Assembly (NCBI GenBank): GCA_007693485.1
Contig: REDM01000158.1
Coordinates: 1 to 34,354 of the forward strand
Source: Spirochaetaceae bacterium
Lineage (GTDB): Bacteria > Spirochaetota > Spirochaetia > DSM-27196 > PWMO01
Reading direction: 5' to 3'
DNA length: 34,354 nucleotides
Below the pieces are notes generated by a model. It was not told the DNA's origin and did no database searches. It saw only the letters and a program-made list of their open reading frames with translations. Below are positions 1-6,702 of the stretch, piece by piece. Positions within the stretch are counted from its first letter, which is position 1. Every line of letters begins with the position of its first letter. The translations under genes were made by a program, and so were the position numbers.

Positions 1-321
1 GTCAATACCCGTGTTACGCTGCGGATTCCGGTTTCCAAACTCGACTTGTCTGAGGGCGAATCCGTCCGGGTTCGCTCCATTCTCACGAACCGCATCAATC
101 TGGAAGGCGAACTGGTGATCCACTGCGGTGAGACTCGAAGCCGTGAGAAAAACCGTGGGCTCGCGCTTTCTCGCGCGGTCGAACTGATCGATTCGGCGCG
201 TCGTCCAGTGCGCCGGCGTCGCGCAACCCGCCCGAGCCGCGCCGCGCGTGAAAAACGCTTGACACAGAAACGTCTCACGAGCCGCCGGAAGCTCGATCGT
301 CGGGGTCCGGGGGAGGAATAG
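1..321 (+). CDS. arfB: ArfB/YaeJ-type peptidyl-tRNA hydrolase, 3' part
   Basis: The frame is open from the first base, so the start lies outside the window. The visible 106 residues begin with VNTRVTLRIPVSKL, matching the segment just after the GGQ loop of the class I release-factor catalytic domain. The GGQ motif itself is therefore off the edge. The last 40 residues are rich in Arg and Lys (RRPVRRRRATRPSR, REKRL, KRLTSRRKLD), the basic tail that ArfB/ICT1-family proteins insert into the empty mRNA channel of stalled ribosomes. The family hydrolyses peptidyl-tRNA on non-stop complexes. The tail separates it from PrfH and from RF1/RF2. The ABC-F gene converges on it with a 120-bp gap in which I see no convincing terminator. 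The product call is well supported; the catalytic motif cannot be checked here. Confidence 0.85.
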   Translation, partial: VNTRVTLRIPVSKLDLSEGESVRVRSILTNRINLEGELVIHCGETRSREKNRGLALSRAVELIDSARRPVRRRRATRPSRAAREKRLTQKRLTSRRKLDRRGPGEE

Positions 322-441
322 CGAAGGAATCGAAGCAGAAAACCGAGACTATTGCGCGCCGAGGCCCCGGAGGCCATCTTCCAATCGATCTTCCATGATC
401 AGAGCGATCGCATCCCTTCCGCCGTATGCGACGGAGGGCGG

Positions 442-2247
442 CTACGCCGAGTCGGCCTGCAGCGCCTCCAGCTCCTCCCATCGGGCGTATTGCGCGACGA
501 GCTTCTCCTGCTCAGCCGCAAGCTCCCGGGTGATCCGGGCCACCTCGCTGCCGCCGCCCTGGTAGAGCGCGGGGTCGGCGAGTTCGTGTTGCAGGTTGAT
601 GATGCGAGCCTCGGTTGCCGCGATCAGCTCGGGGAGCGCGTCGAGCTCGCGGGTCTCCTTGTAGCTGAGTTTGCGCTCGCGGTTCCGCGACTTCTCGGCC
701 TTCTCGCCGGGGGCCGACGCGGCTCGTCTCTTCGCTTCCCCCTGTGCGGCAGCCTCCAGAGTCGCACGCTCCCGCTCGGCAATATGCTCACTCCAGTCGG
801 AGTAGCCTCCGGGAAGCTCGAGGATCTCGCCGGAGCGCGTAAAGATCAGGGAGCTCGTGGCCACATTGTCCAGGAACTCCCGGTCGTGGCTCACCACGAT
901 CACCGTTCCCTCATAGTCGAGCACGAGCTGTTCGAGCAGATCGAGCGTCTCGAGGTCGAGGTCGTTGGTGGGCTCGTCCATGACAAGCACGTTGGACGGC
1001 TGGGTGAAGAGTTTCGCGAGCATCACGCGGTTCTGCTCTCCGCCGGAGAGATAGCCCACATCCATCCGTGCGCGTTCGGGCTCAAAGAGAAAGTCTGCAA
1101 GGTAGGCGTTGATGTGTTTCGAGCGCCCGCCAATCACCACGGTGTCGTCGCCGCCGGTGATATTCTCGATGACGCTTTTTCCCGGATCGAGGGTCTCGCG
1201 GATTTGGTCGAAGTAGAGCGGAGCGACGTTCGCTCCTCTGCGAACGGTACCGGAGAGCGGCGCCAGTTCGCCCAGCAGCAGCTTGATGAGCGTTGTCTTG
1301 CCCGCGCCGTTGGGTCCAACAACCCCGATCCGGTCTCCGCGCATGATCGTGGTTGAGAAGTCGTTGATGATGGGATCAGCCCCCGGGTATGCGAACGAAA
1401 TTTCCGTCGCTTCCACCACGAGTTTCCCGGACTTGCCCGCGCGTTCGACGGTGATCCGTCCCTGCCCCGCCCGGGTTCTGCGCGCGGCGTACTCCTCGCG
1501 CATGCGCAACAGGTCGCGCACGCGCCCTTCGTCCCGGGTCCTCCTCGCCTTGACTCCCCGTCTGAGCCACGCCTCTTCGGCGGCGAGCTTCTTGTCAAAC
1601 GTCCGGCGCTGCTTCTGTTCCGTCGCCAGAAGCTCATCGCGTTTCTGGGTGAACTCATCGAAGCCGACGGAGAAGCTGAACACCTCCCCGCGGTCTATCT
1701 CCACCACGCGATTCGACACGGCACGCGCAAACGCCCGATCATGGGTTACCAGGACGAGCGATCCGACACTTCGCCGCAGGAATTCTTCGAGCCAGAGCAC
1801 GGCCTCAGTGTCGAGATGATTGGTCGGCTCATCGAGAAGCAGCACGTCCGCCTGAGCCGCAAGGGCGGCTGCAAGCATGACCCGCCGCCGCCCCCCTCCC
1901 GAGAGGGTTCCAAACAGCGCGTGCGGATCGGAGCCGAGCTTCGTAAGAATCTTTTCTGCATCCACTGCAGAAACGGCTCGCTGCGTGCAGTAATCAAGCG
2001 CGGATCCGTTGAAGTCGGCCACGGTGCCCTGCCCCAGAAGCTCAACATGAATCGCGTTCGAGATCGCAACCGCGCCCTCGTCGGGCACTGCAGTACCCGC
2101 CATGAGGCGCAGGAGCGTAGACTTGCCGGCGCCGTTTCTGCCAAGGAGGCAGATGCGGTCGCCTGATTCAACGTGCAGGGAAATTCCGTCGAGAACCGGC
2201 GGTCCGCCAAACCGGACCGTCGCCTCGTGAATGCTGATTATTGCCAC
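442..2247 (-). CDS. uup: ABC-F family ATPase, Uup-like
   Basis: This 601-residue soluble protein has two ABC ATPase domains and no membrane segment, the ABC-F architecture. Domain 1 has Walker A GRNGAGKST (36-44), signature LSGGG (115-119) and Walker B DVLLLDEPTNHLD (134-146). A charged linker (about 200-265) follows. Domain 2 has Walker A GPNGAGKTT (311-319), signature LSGGEQ (400-405) and Walker B VLVMDEPTNDLD (420-431). The C-terminal 85 residues are a charged helical hairpin (KLSYKETRELDALP, then EARIINLQHELADP), typical of the Uup subgroup, which binds nucleic acid. ABC-F proteins act on ribosomes, and Uup also affects replication and transposon excision. Translation starts at GTG with no clear Shine-Dalgarno sequence. 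The first signature reads LSGGGRRR instead of LSGGQ(Q/R)RR. Uup is favoured over EttA or YbiT by the C-terminal domain. Confidence 0.9.
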   Translation of the reverse strand: MAIISIHEATVRFGGPPVLDGISLHVESGDRICLLGRNGAGKSTLLRLMAGTAVPDEGAVAISNAIHVELLGQGTVADFNGSALDYCTQRAVSAVDAEKILTKLGSDPHALFGTLSGGGRRRVMLAAALAAQADVLLLDEPTNHLDTEAVLWLEEFLRRSVGSLVLVTHDRAFARAVSNRVVEIDRGEVFSFSVGFDEFTQKRDELLATEQKQRRTFDKKLAAEEAWLRRGVKARRTRDEGRVRDLLRMREEYAARRTRAGQGRITVERAGKSGKLVVEATEISFAYPGADPIINDFSTTIMRGDRIGVVGPNGAGKTTLIKLLLGELAPLSGTVRRGANVAPLYFDQIRETLDPGKSVIENITGGDDTVVIGGRSKHINAYLADFLFEPERARMDVGYLSGGEQNRVMLAKLFTQPSNVLVMDEPTNDLDLETLDLLEQLVLDYEGTVIVVSHDREFLDNVATSSLIFTRSGEILELPGGYSDWSEHIAERERATLEAAAQGEAKRRAASAPGEKAEKSRNRERKLSYKETRELDALPELIAATEARIINLQHELADPALYQGGGSEVARITRELAAEQEKLVAQYARWEELEALQADSA

Positions 2248-2352
2248 CGTGGGGAATGTAGCGGATTTGCTCGGGATTGATAAGGAGGTGGTGGGGAGCG
2301 GACTTCTTCAAAGCCAATCGCCGTTACCCGGCATCCGCATTACACTATCCCC

Positions 2353-2564
2353 ATGAAGAATCGCATTGATTCCGATGCCCGGGAGCAATCGTTGCTCTCC
2401 AGCTCCCGGCCGGCAAACTGGCTCATCTGTGGGTGCTCGCCGAACAGGGCGTTGCGTTCTCATCGCAGGGGGAGACGGTTCATTTCCTCGAAGTCTTTCA
2501 GCCGTGCACGCAGGCGGAGTATGAGACCCGGATCTACCGGAAGCCTCCCGATTTTGTCCGGTGA
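2353..2564 (+). pseudogene. Possible frameshifted small gene in the gap before vapB
   Basis: The 429-bp gap between the ABC-F start and the vapB-like start holds no intact gene I can name. A short ORF in one frame opens with ATG at 2353 (MKNRIDSDARE). In another frame the sequence reads protein-like from about 2374 to a TGA at 2562-2564 (VALQLPAGKLAHLWVLAEQG, then VHFLEVFQP and ending RIYRKPPDFVR). That second frame has a TGA just upstream and no ATG; its first plausible start is GTG at 2433, giving 43 residues. Joining the two frames near 2385 would give a protein of about 70 residues. A frameshifted or degraded small gene is the simplest reading. I recognise no family. Confidence 0.3.
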
Positions 2565-2649
2565 GTCCGGGTGTTCTCCAATCACGGCCGGCGCATGCTC
2601 GTCGGGCTGGCCCCTCCGGTCACTGCAAGTTCCAAGAAAGCTCGTTTTC

Positions 2650-2670
2650 ACACGACTTCCGTGTTACACT
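2650..2670 (+). promoter_or_regulatory. Possible vapB promoter/operator
   Basis: An inverted repeat ACACG-N5-CGTGT (2650-2654 and 2660-2664) abuts a -10-like TACACT (2665-2670), seven bases before the GTG of the antitoxin gene. Antitoxins of this class usually bind such a palindrome over their own promoter. No good -35 is visible and the arms are only 5 bp, so this is tentative. If used, the transcript would be nearly leaderless. Confidence 0.35.
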
Positions 2671-2676
2671 GTTTTC

Positions 2677-2940
2677 GTGAAGAGGCGCAACATTACCATC
2701 GCTCTTGATGAAAACGTGCTTGATGAAAACGTGGCACGTTGGGCGCGCATCAAAGCAGCCGAGAACGACACGAGCGTTTCGCGGCTTCTCGCCGATCAGC
2801 TTGCGAAACAGATGGCACAGGACAGCGAGTACGACCGGGCGCAGGAGCGATTCCTGAGCAGGCCGGGCCGCCCCCTGCGATCGCAGAATACGCCGTACCC
2901 CACGCGAGACACCCTGCATGAGCGATACGGCGTTTGTTGA
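2677..2940 (+). CDS. VapB-type ribbon-helix-helix antitoxin
   Basis: The product is 87 residues. The N-terminus, KRRNITIALDENV followed by ARWARIKAAENDTSVSRLLAD, matches the short RHH/VapB antitoxin pattern: a beta strand, then helices with the [AS]-x-x-N-[TD]-S-V-S-R-L motif, which dimerise and bind the operator. The C-terminal half (about 50-87) would normally wrap around the toxin. The GTG at 2677 is chosen because the upstream residues of the longer frame have no RHH character. The toxin start (ATG 2918) overlaps the end of this gene by 23 nt, the usual antitoxin/toxin coupling, but the toxin is only a stump, so this looks like an orphan antitoxin. The five residues LDENV occur twice in tandem, described separately. 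Confidence 0.75.
   Translation: MKRRNITIALDENVLDENVARWARIKAAENDTSVSRLLADQLAKQMAQDSEYDRAQERFLSRPGRPLRSQNTPYPTRDTLHERYGVC
2704..2733 (+). repeat. Perfect 15-bp tandem duplication inside vapB
   Basis: CTTGATGAAAACGTG occurs twice head to tail (2704-2718 and 2719-2733). It preserves the frame and duplicates LDENV at the junction of the beta strand and first helix of the RHH fold. The copies are identical, which points to a recent slippage event. Confidence 0.95.
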
Positions 2941-3031
2941 CACCAACGTGCTCGTGACCAACCGGAATCACCGCCGCGCGCGCTCCTGCGAGATCTCTCG
3001 CGGGAACGACACCACTACCCGGGTTCCGTGA
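2918..3031 (+). pseudogene. VapC PIN-domain toxin, N-terminal remnant
   Basis: ATG at 2918, inside the antitoxin stop region, opens a 37-codon frame beginning MSDTAFVDTNVLV. This is the first strand of a PIN ribonuclease domain, including the first catalytic aspartate (D8 in VDTNVLV). VapC toxins are normally about 130-140 residues with three more acidic residues. Here the frame ends at TGA 3029-3031, and from about codon 25 it is simply the antisense of the kinase gene's 3' end. The toxin has been cut off, most likely by a deletion or rearrangement that joined it to the kinase gene around 2965-3010. It cannot encode an active nuclease. Confidence 0.75.
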
Positions 3032-5199
3032 GAGTCCGGATCGTGTGATGATTCGTACCGGATGGTTCCGTTCAGCTGTGCGACCATCGCCTGCACCATC
3101 GTCATGCCGAATCCAGCCGGGGCGTCCGGATCGAATGAGTCAGGCAGGCCTGGACCGTTGTCCTGTACGCGGATTTCGATCGCCTCGTCCCGACACGCCG
3201 TCGTGACCACAAGGCTCGGCGGGTCAATGCTGGCATCAACCGGTTGTGCTTCCGGCGGGAAGGCATACTTCATCGCGTTGGTCAGCAGCTCGTTGACGAT
3301 CAGTCCCACCGTCGAGAGCCGCTTCACGTCCAGGACGCACTGCCCCGACGTATCGCTCGTATCCGTATCGACAAGACCGCAGGAATCCCCGTCCGATGAA
3401 ACCGTTACCCGAACCCGCTCGGCACCGGGGAATATGCTCACCACCTGCCTGACCAGTGTCTTCAGGTATTCAGCGAGTGAGCCGCTCCCGGGCGCATCGG
3501 CCCGATAGAGCCGGTCGTAGAGGACTTCCATGCTGCGAAACCTGCTGCGTACATCGTTGAGCACTTCCTCTGCAACGCGAGTTCCACGGACCTCGTGCGC
3601 CTGCAGCGAGAGCAGGCTGCTCATGGTGCCCATGTTGTTCTTGATCCGGTGCTGCACTTCCTTGAGCAACGTCTCCTTCTCCCCGACCAGTCGTGCGTTC
3701 TGCTTCTCGGTTTGCATTCGCGCCAACGTCGCTCCCACCATCCCCGCAAACACCTCCAGCAGATCGCGGCGCTTCAGGTGTTGCCCACGGGAAAACAGCA
3801 GGGTGAAGTCGCCGAGCGTACCTGCAGCGTTGGTAATCCGGGTGATCACAACCTCGCCGAGGTCGAATACTCGTGCTACTCCGTCCGCCAGGGATGCGGA
3901 GAAACTGCTGGAGGTAAGGGCGCCGAGCGACGGGAACACCGTTGTCCGGTTGTCCCCGAGGGCGGCTTCGCGAGACGGATCGTAATTCCAATGGCGACCC
4001 TCAAGCGGGAATCCAAACAGCTCGCCGGCTTGCCGGATAGAGTGGGGAAGCCCGGCCACTGCGGAAGTCGTGAAACCCATCCCGTCTGGATCAAACAGAT
4101 TGAGCGCAGCGCACGACGCTCCCGACAGGTCTTTCGCGGTCTCCGCGATGCCGGCGTAGTCGACGGTCTCGGACGTACAGGTTTGCAAATCCGTTGCCGC
4201 GGTAACGAGTTGAAGACGGGCCTGCTCTTCGGTCTTCCGCTGGGTGATGTCCTCCGCGAACCCAAGGAACTGGCTCGGGGAAACAGCCGTGGAGACAAGG
4301 TTACACCATCGCGTCTCCCCCGCACGGGTGACGAAGGCCAGCTCGCTGGAAGCTCGTCCCTCCGCCAACAGCGTACGGAAATGGCCCGCGGCTACCCTCC
4401 GGTGCGCGGGAAGAACAATCTCTGCGACCGTCATCCCGATCAGCTCATCCGGAGAGTATCCAGTGATTCGACACGCTTCCGGATTCACTTCCCGGCATCG
4501 CGCGGTTTGGTCAACGACAAAGATACCCAATGGAGCCCCATTCACGTAGGAGCGGTATACCGCTTCGGTCTCCGCAAGAGAGGTGCTGGTGATACGTAAT
4601 CGGTTTCGGGTTCGCACAATCCACCAGAGAAGAACCAGGAGTCCGGCCAACAGTGCCGCCGCGAACCCCGCCAGCGTTCTGATTTCGTAGGTCCGCACCT
4701 GCTGCTGTGCGACGAGTCGGTCGGTAATGTCGAAGATAATTGAGTAGAGGTAGGTTGTGCCCCCAATGACCACGGGAAAACTGTAGACCTCAACATCGCG
4801 GACACCCCGATCGCGGGTTGCGTGGCGGAACAGGAAATAGTTGCGCTCTTCGGAAGCGGCGAGTCGCATTTCGTGGGCGACTTCCGCATCAGTCAGAAGA
4901 TTAATCTCGCCGATCACCATGTCCAGAAGAGATGGGTACCCGTAGAACTCCCGCGCAGCGCGGTTGGCGCCGACAATGGCGCCGTTGGCGGGATCGATGA
5001 TCAGCTTGATGGTCCCGTGTTCCTCAAAGAGTTCGGCACCCTGCCAATTCTCGCCAACCTCCGCCGGGAGCACGGCGGCACTGAATACCAGGAAGCATAC
5101 AGCGACGAGCAGTATCTGAGCGGCAACCGGAGTCACCCTTTGGTTCCCGGTACCGCTCCTTTTTTGCAACTGATCGCCATTGTTCATGCCATATTTCAA
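2968..5199 (-). CDS. Membrane PAS/GAF-like sensor histidine kinase, HisKA_2 type
   Basis: This 743-residue protein has TM segment 1 (about 24-46) and a PAS-like sensor (about 55-165) that should be extracytoplasmic. TM segment 2 follows (about 175-196, ALLAGLLVLLWWIV), then a second PAS domain (about 208-325, ending FAEDITQRK). A GAF-like region (about 328-495) precedes the HisKA_2 box LLKEVQHRIKNN, with phospho-His near 518, and a HATPase domain with NELLTNAMKYAF (N box), DNGPGL (G1) and a closing GTRVVVSFP. The family autophosphorylates and passes phosphate to a separate regulator. No regulator lies beside it; the hybrid kinase 1.5 kb away carries its own receiver. The start is TTG at 5199, with an internal ATG four codons later as an alternative. 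Its 3' end overlaps the antisense vapC remnant. Confidence 0.9.
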   Translation of the reverse strand: MKYGMNNGDQLQKRSGTGNQRVTPVAAQILLVAVCFLVFSAAVLPAEVGENWQGAELFEEHGTIKLIIDPANGAIVGANRAAREFYGYPSLLDMVIGEINLLTDAEVAHEMRLAASEERNYFLFRHATRDRGVRDVEVYSFPVVIGGTTYLYSIIFDITDRLVAQQQVRTYEIRTLAGFAAALLAGLLVLLWWIVRTRNRLRITSTSLAETEAVYRSYVNGAPLGIFVVDQTARCREVNPEACRITGYSPDELIGMTVAEIVLPAHRRVAAGHFRTLLAEGRASSELAFVTRAGETRWCNLVSTAVSPSQFLGFAEDITQRKTEEQARLQLVTAATDLQTCTSETVDYAGIAETAKDLSGASCAALNLFDPDGMGFTTSAVAGLPHSIRQAGELFGFPLEGRHWNYDPSREAALGDNRTTVFPSLGALTSSSFSASLADGVARVFDLGEVVITRITNAAGTLGDFTLLFSRGQHLKRRDLLEVFAGMVGATLARMQTEKQNARLVGEKETLLKEVQHRIKNNMGTMSSLLSLQAHEVRGTRVAEEVLNDVRSRFRSMEVLYDRLYRADAPGSGSLAEYLKTLVRQVVSIFPGAERVRVTVSSDGDSCGLVDTDTSDTSGQCVLDVKRLSTVGLIVNELLTNAMKYAFPPEAQPVDASIDPPSLVVTTACRDEAIEIRVQDNGPGLPDSFDPDAPAGFGMTMVQAMVAQLNGTIRYESSHDPDSHGTRVVVSFPREISQERARR

Positions 5200-5224
5200 A
5201 ATGACCGCTCGATGAAATTAAGAT

Positions 5225-5230
5225 ATTATA
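5225..5230 (-). promoter_or_regulatory. -10 element of the sensor-kinase promoter
   Basis: On the minus strand a perfect TATAAT lies in a conspicuously AT-rich stretch (about 5200-5280), 25 bp before the TTG start of the kinase. No good -35 at 17 bp is seen (TTGCGC sits 20 bp upstream), so only the -10 is annotated. The 120-bp gap to the glycosyltransferase gene makes an independent promoter likely. Confidence 0.55.
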
Positions 5231-5319
5231 CAAAAATGATACAAGATAGCGCGCAATATTGCAAGTTTTTTCTGCGTCTTTCTCAAGGCCTCGGCGCCCC
5301 CTGCCGGCTCGCCCTGAGC

Positions 5320-6192
5320 CTACCCCACCAGCATCCCCACCAGCTGATCGGCGCCGTTGCCGGTGAAGCGGTAGTCCTGGCACCGGTTGATGCGCTGAGC
5401 CTGGCTTTCGAAACGGCGGGCGTGGGGGACGAAGACGGCATCCTTGCCGAAGAAGAGCGCCTCCCAGAAGGCGTTGTACCCGCCGGAGCAGACCACCAGA
5501 TCAACCGCGTTGAAGAAGTCCACAATGGGAAAGATCCCTCCGTGGTGGTTTGAGGTGCGGATCAGCTGGAACTCGTCGTCAAGATAGGAGTAGGTCTGGA
5601 TGAGCTCTTCGTACTCACCCAGCTTGCCGTTGGTAGCGATGAGGGCGGTTGGTCGTGCCGGATCCAGACCGAGCGTCGATGCTGCGTCGGCGCGGCTGAA
5701 AATCTCCGACGGATTGCGGATTACGATCGGGTTGATGGTCTGGGCGTGAAACGGCAGATCGCACGGCTCTATTCTGATCACCCGGTCGAAGGCGGTCGGG
5801 TCAAAATACACGGCGGTGCCGTCGTACTCGTACGAGAAGAAATCCTTGGACACCTGCCGCACCAGAAGCACCGTCGTTGCTCGCAGATCCGCGACGAGCC
5901 GATGCGTGGCAAACCACGCAAGGTCCACGATGAGAATGTCCGGGTTGAGCTCCAGCAAGGTCCGAAAGGTGACTGACTCTCGATAGCGGTCCGGGTCGAG
6001 CGTCTCGAAGGTTTCGTGCTCCAGCTCCACAACCGCGATACCCCGGCCGCGCGCGAGCTCCGGCATGCCCATCGTCCCCACCATGGTGAACTCGCAGGGA
6101 ACGCCCGTTCGCACGAGGGCGTTGTGGATGGCGACTCCGCGGACCGTGTGACCCGATCCGGTCACCGCGGCGCAGTAGTAGACAATGTGCAT
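5320..6192 (-). CDS. MurG-like (GT28-type) GT-B glycosyltransferase homologue
   Basis: The 290-residue protein opens with a Rossmann strand and glycine loop, MHIVYYCAAVTGSGHTVRG, as in MurG and related GT-B enzymes that handle UDP- or nucleotide-sugars. The second half contains DLVVCSGGYNAFWEALFFGKDAVFVP (about 233-258), matching the donor-binding GGxxTxxEALxxGxPxVxxP region of GT28 C-terminal domains. This is followed by QAQRINRCQDYRFTG. The protein is shorter than MurG (about 350), and substrate specificity cannot be read. A small 82-residue gene ends 25 bp upstream on the same strand and probably shares its transcript. A weak GGAG lies upstream of the ATG. It could be a glycolipid or secondary-metabolite glycosyltransferase; a peptidoglycan MurG is unlikely given the missing cell-wall neighbours. 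Confidence 0.7.
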   Translation of the reverse strand: MHIVYYCAAVTGSGHTVRGVAIHNALVRTGVPCEFTMVGTMGMPELARGRGIAVVELEHETFETLDPDRYRESVTFRTLLELNPDILIVDLAWFATHRLVADLRATTVLLVRQVSKDFFSYEYDGTAVYFDPTAFDRVIRIEPCDLPFHAQTINPIVIRNPSEIFSRADAASTLGLDPARPTALIATNGKLGEYEELIQTYSYLDDEFQLIRTSNHHGGIFPIVDFFNAVDLVVCSGGYNAFWEALFFGKDAVFVPHARRFESQAQRINRCQDYRFTGNGADQLVGMLVG

Positions 6193-6217
6193 ATCGCACG
6201 CTCCGCCCGCTGAGCCC

Positions 6218-6466
6218 TCAGCGCAGTTGGCTCTGTATCGTATTCAGCAGCCCGATTGCCGCGTTCCCTTCAGCGTCCAGCCCGGCGAGCGAAAAGCGGT
6301 ACCGCATCGATTCGGTACATATGCGCAGCGACTCGGTGTCAATCAGAACCGACTCGATCGCCGGCACCCTGATCATCACTGCCTCGTTTGTTGCACTGTT
6401 GCGAAACGTGAATACACTCTTACCCGGATCAAACTCGTCGGCCGCAAAATCGAAAACGTTGTCCAT
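6218..6466 (-). CDS. Small hypothetical protein (82 aa)
   Basis: I do not recognise this protein. It is acidic at the N-terminus (MDNVFDFAADEFDPG), with no membrane segment, no Cys pair and no known nucleic-acid motif. The middle alternates hydrophobic and polar residues (KSVFTFRNSATNEAVMIRVP, VLIDTESLRI), suggesting beta strands. It has a strong AAGGAG Shine-Dalgarno (complement of 6477-6482) 10 bp before the ATG, so translation is likely real. It ends 25 bp before the glycosyltransferase gene on the same strand, which suggests a two-gene transcript. Confidence 0.65.
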   Translation of the reverse strand: MDNVFDFAADEFDPGKSVFTFRNSATNEAVMIRVPAIESVLIDTESLRICTESMRYRFSLAGLDAEGNAAIGLLNTIQSQLR

Positions 6467-6605
6467 TTAATTGATACTCCTTTATCTGAGCGTCGGTTCA
6501 TCGTGCCATGGTAACACGAAGCTCTCCCGATGGTCACGCACGCTCGGACACTTGCGCTCACCAACTGCCCGTGGTACAATCACTAAATATTGATAATCGA
6601 TGTAT

Positions 6606-6634
6606 TTGAAATAGCATCCTAAATTAGTTATAAT
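6606..6634 (+). promoter_or_regulatory. Sigma-70-type promoter for the hybrid kinase
   Basis: TTGAAA (6606-6611), a 17-bp spacer and a perfect TATAAT (6629-6634) lie in a locally AT-rich stretch, about 70 bp upstream of the hybrid-kinase ATG. The rest of the 236-bp gap between the divergent genes (6467-6702) shows no further ORF or strong hairpin. Confidence 0.75.
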
Positions 6635-6702
6635 GGTGTTGATTCGGTGTGCGCAGATGGCGACACGCGAGACAGCACCGGCAGATAAGGCGACGAAGCC
6701 GA

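Noticed and set aside
322-441. Inverted repeats between arfB and the ABC-F gene as a terminator
   Set aside because: Only short imperfect stems (such as GGCC-CCGGA-GGCC) without a U-tract are seen.
352-1356. A 334-codon plus-strand ORF opposite the ABC-F gene
   Set aside because: It is the antisense of a gene with complete Walker and signature motifs, and its translation has no recognisable fold.
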